Shown here in pieces: positions 63,701-64,000 of a stretch of DNA of 64,000 nucleotides. Each line of letters opens with the position of its first letter. The first letter of the stretch is position 1. Position numbers and translations under genes: made by a program. The notes under the pieces were generated by a model. It was not told the origin of the DNA, ran no database searches, and saw only the letters and a list, made by a program, of their open reading frames with translations. The stretch comes from Archilochus colubris. Lineage: Eukaryota > Chordata > Aves > Apodiformes > Trochilidae. The DNA lies in contig CM041083.1 of NCBI GenBank assembly GCA_023079485.1, positions 104,299,054-104,363,053 on the forward strand, written 5' to 3'.

Positions 63701-64000
63701 TATTTAAAAATGAGTAACCAAGTGACAAATTTTCCAAGATTTATAAAAGAATATGCATCTAAAGTGTTTTCCCCCCTCTTAGACTTTGTTATCTATTAAA
63801 TAACACACCTAAATAAAGAATGTGCACAAGCTACAACCTTTAAAATTTAAACCATTCTCTCTTAAAAAGTCTTGTTTTGTAAAACTTTGCAAATTGGAAC
63901 AATTTCATCTCTCCCTGACCATCTCAGGCCACCCCTAGTCCCTCTCCACATCCCAGTCAAGCTTTCCAGAGACACCAGTATTAATAATTTTCTCACTGTT
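60763..64000. other. AT-rich non-coding stretch to the window end
   Basis: No gene recognised. 61120-61460 is slightly GC-richer, with CCTTCACCCTCAAGTCC and repeated GGGCTGCAGTTC words (61279 and 61328 region), and carries a 145-codon plus-strand frame without any domain; it may be old repeat material. AT-rich ATAATA and AATATAT runs lie at 61871-61910. A small direct repeat TAGACACCTCC occurs twice near 62906-62930. Confidence 0.45.

Overview
The window looks like nuclear DNA from a bird. It is AT-rich and gene-poor. Its recognisable repeats are chicken-repeat-1 (CR1) LINEs, with a reverse-transcriptase reading frame and the ATTCTATGAT-type 3' end, and endogenous-retrovirus LTRs of types common in avian genomes. 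I see no bacterial gene layout, operon, CRISPR array, rRNA or tRNA gene. The LTR types suggest a songbird, but that is weaker than the call of bird.

Layout: 1-24 kb is AT-rich unique-looking DNA with simple repeats (an ATT run near 4.2 kb, a TATATG/TACATA-rich tract near 13.4 kb), a GC-rich islet at 14.05-14.29 kb, several perfect short inverted repeats and one exon-like segment (7453-7591). From 24.2 to 32.3 kb lies the main repeat cluster: two old CR1 fragments on the plus strand, a young 5'-truncated CR1 on the minus strand with an undamaged 3' reverse-transcriptase frame, a palindrome-rich AATACTC/GAGTATT patch, and a complete solo LTR bounded by the 5-bp duplication CTGAT. From 34.8 to 37 kb are two GC-richer stretches that look like old LTR or other repeat material. 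From 37 to 51 kb is again AT-rich non-coding sequence. At 51.06-52.64 kb two open stretches with coding-like composition are separated by a GT...AG-bounded gap; their product is not recognised. A second, degraded LTR lies at about 55.2-56.17 kb. The rest, to 64 kb, is non-coding with a 34-bp exact tandem duplication at 60.7 kb.

No complete host protein-coding gene can be supported. The window is best read as a gene desert or the inside of very large introns. Most reading frames of 60-190 codons here are chance frames or lie inside repeats. The only confident protein homology is the CR1 reverse transcriptase. No new multi-gene system is visible. The best leads are the unidentified coding-like pair at 51-52.6 kb, the exon-like segment at 7.5 kb with a single in-frame stop, and the palindrome cluster at 25.56-25.69 kb.
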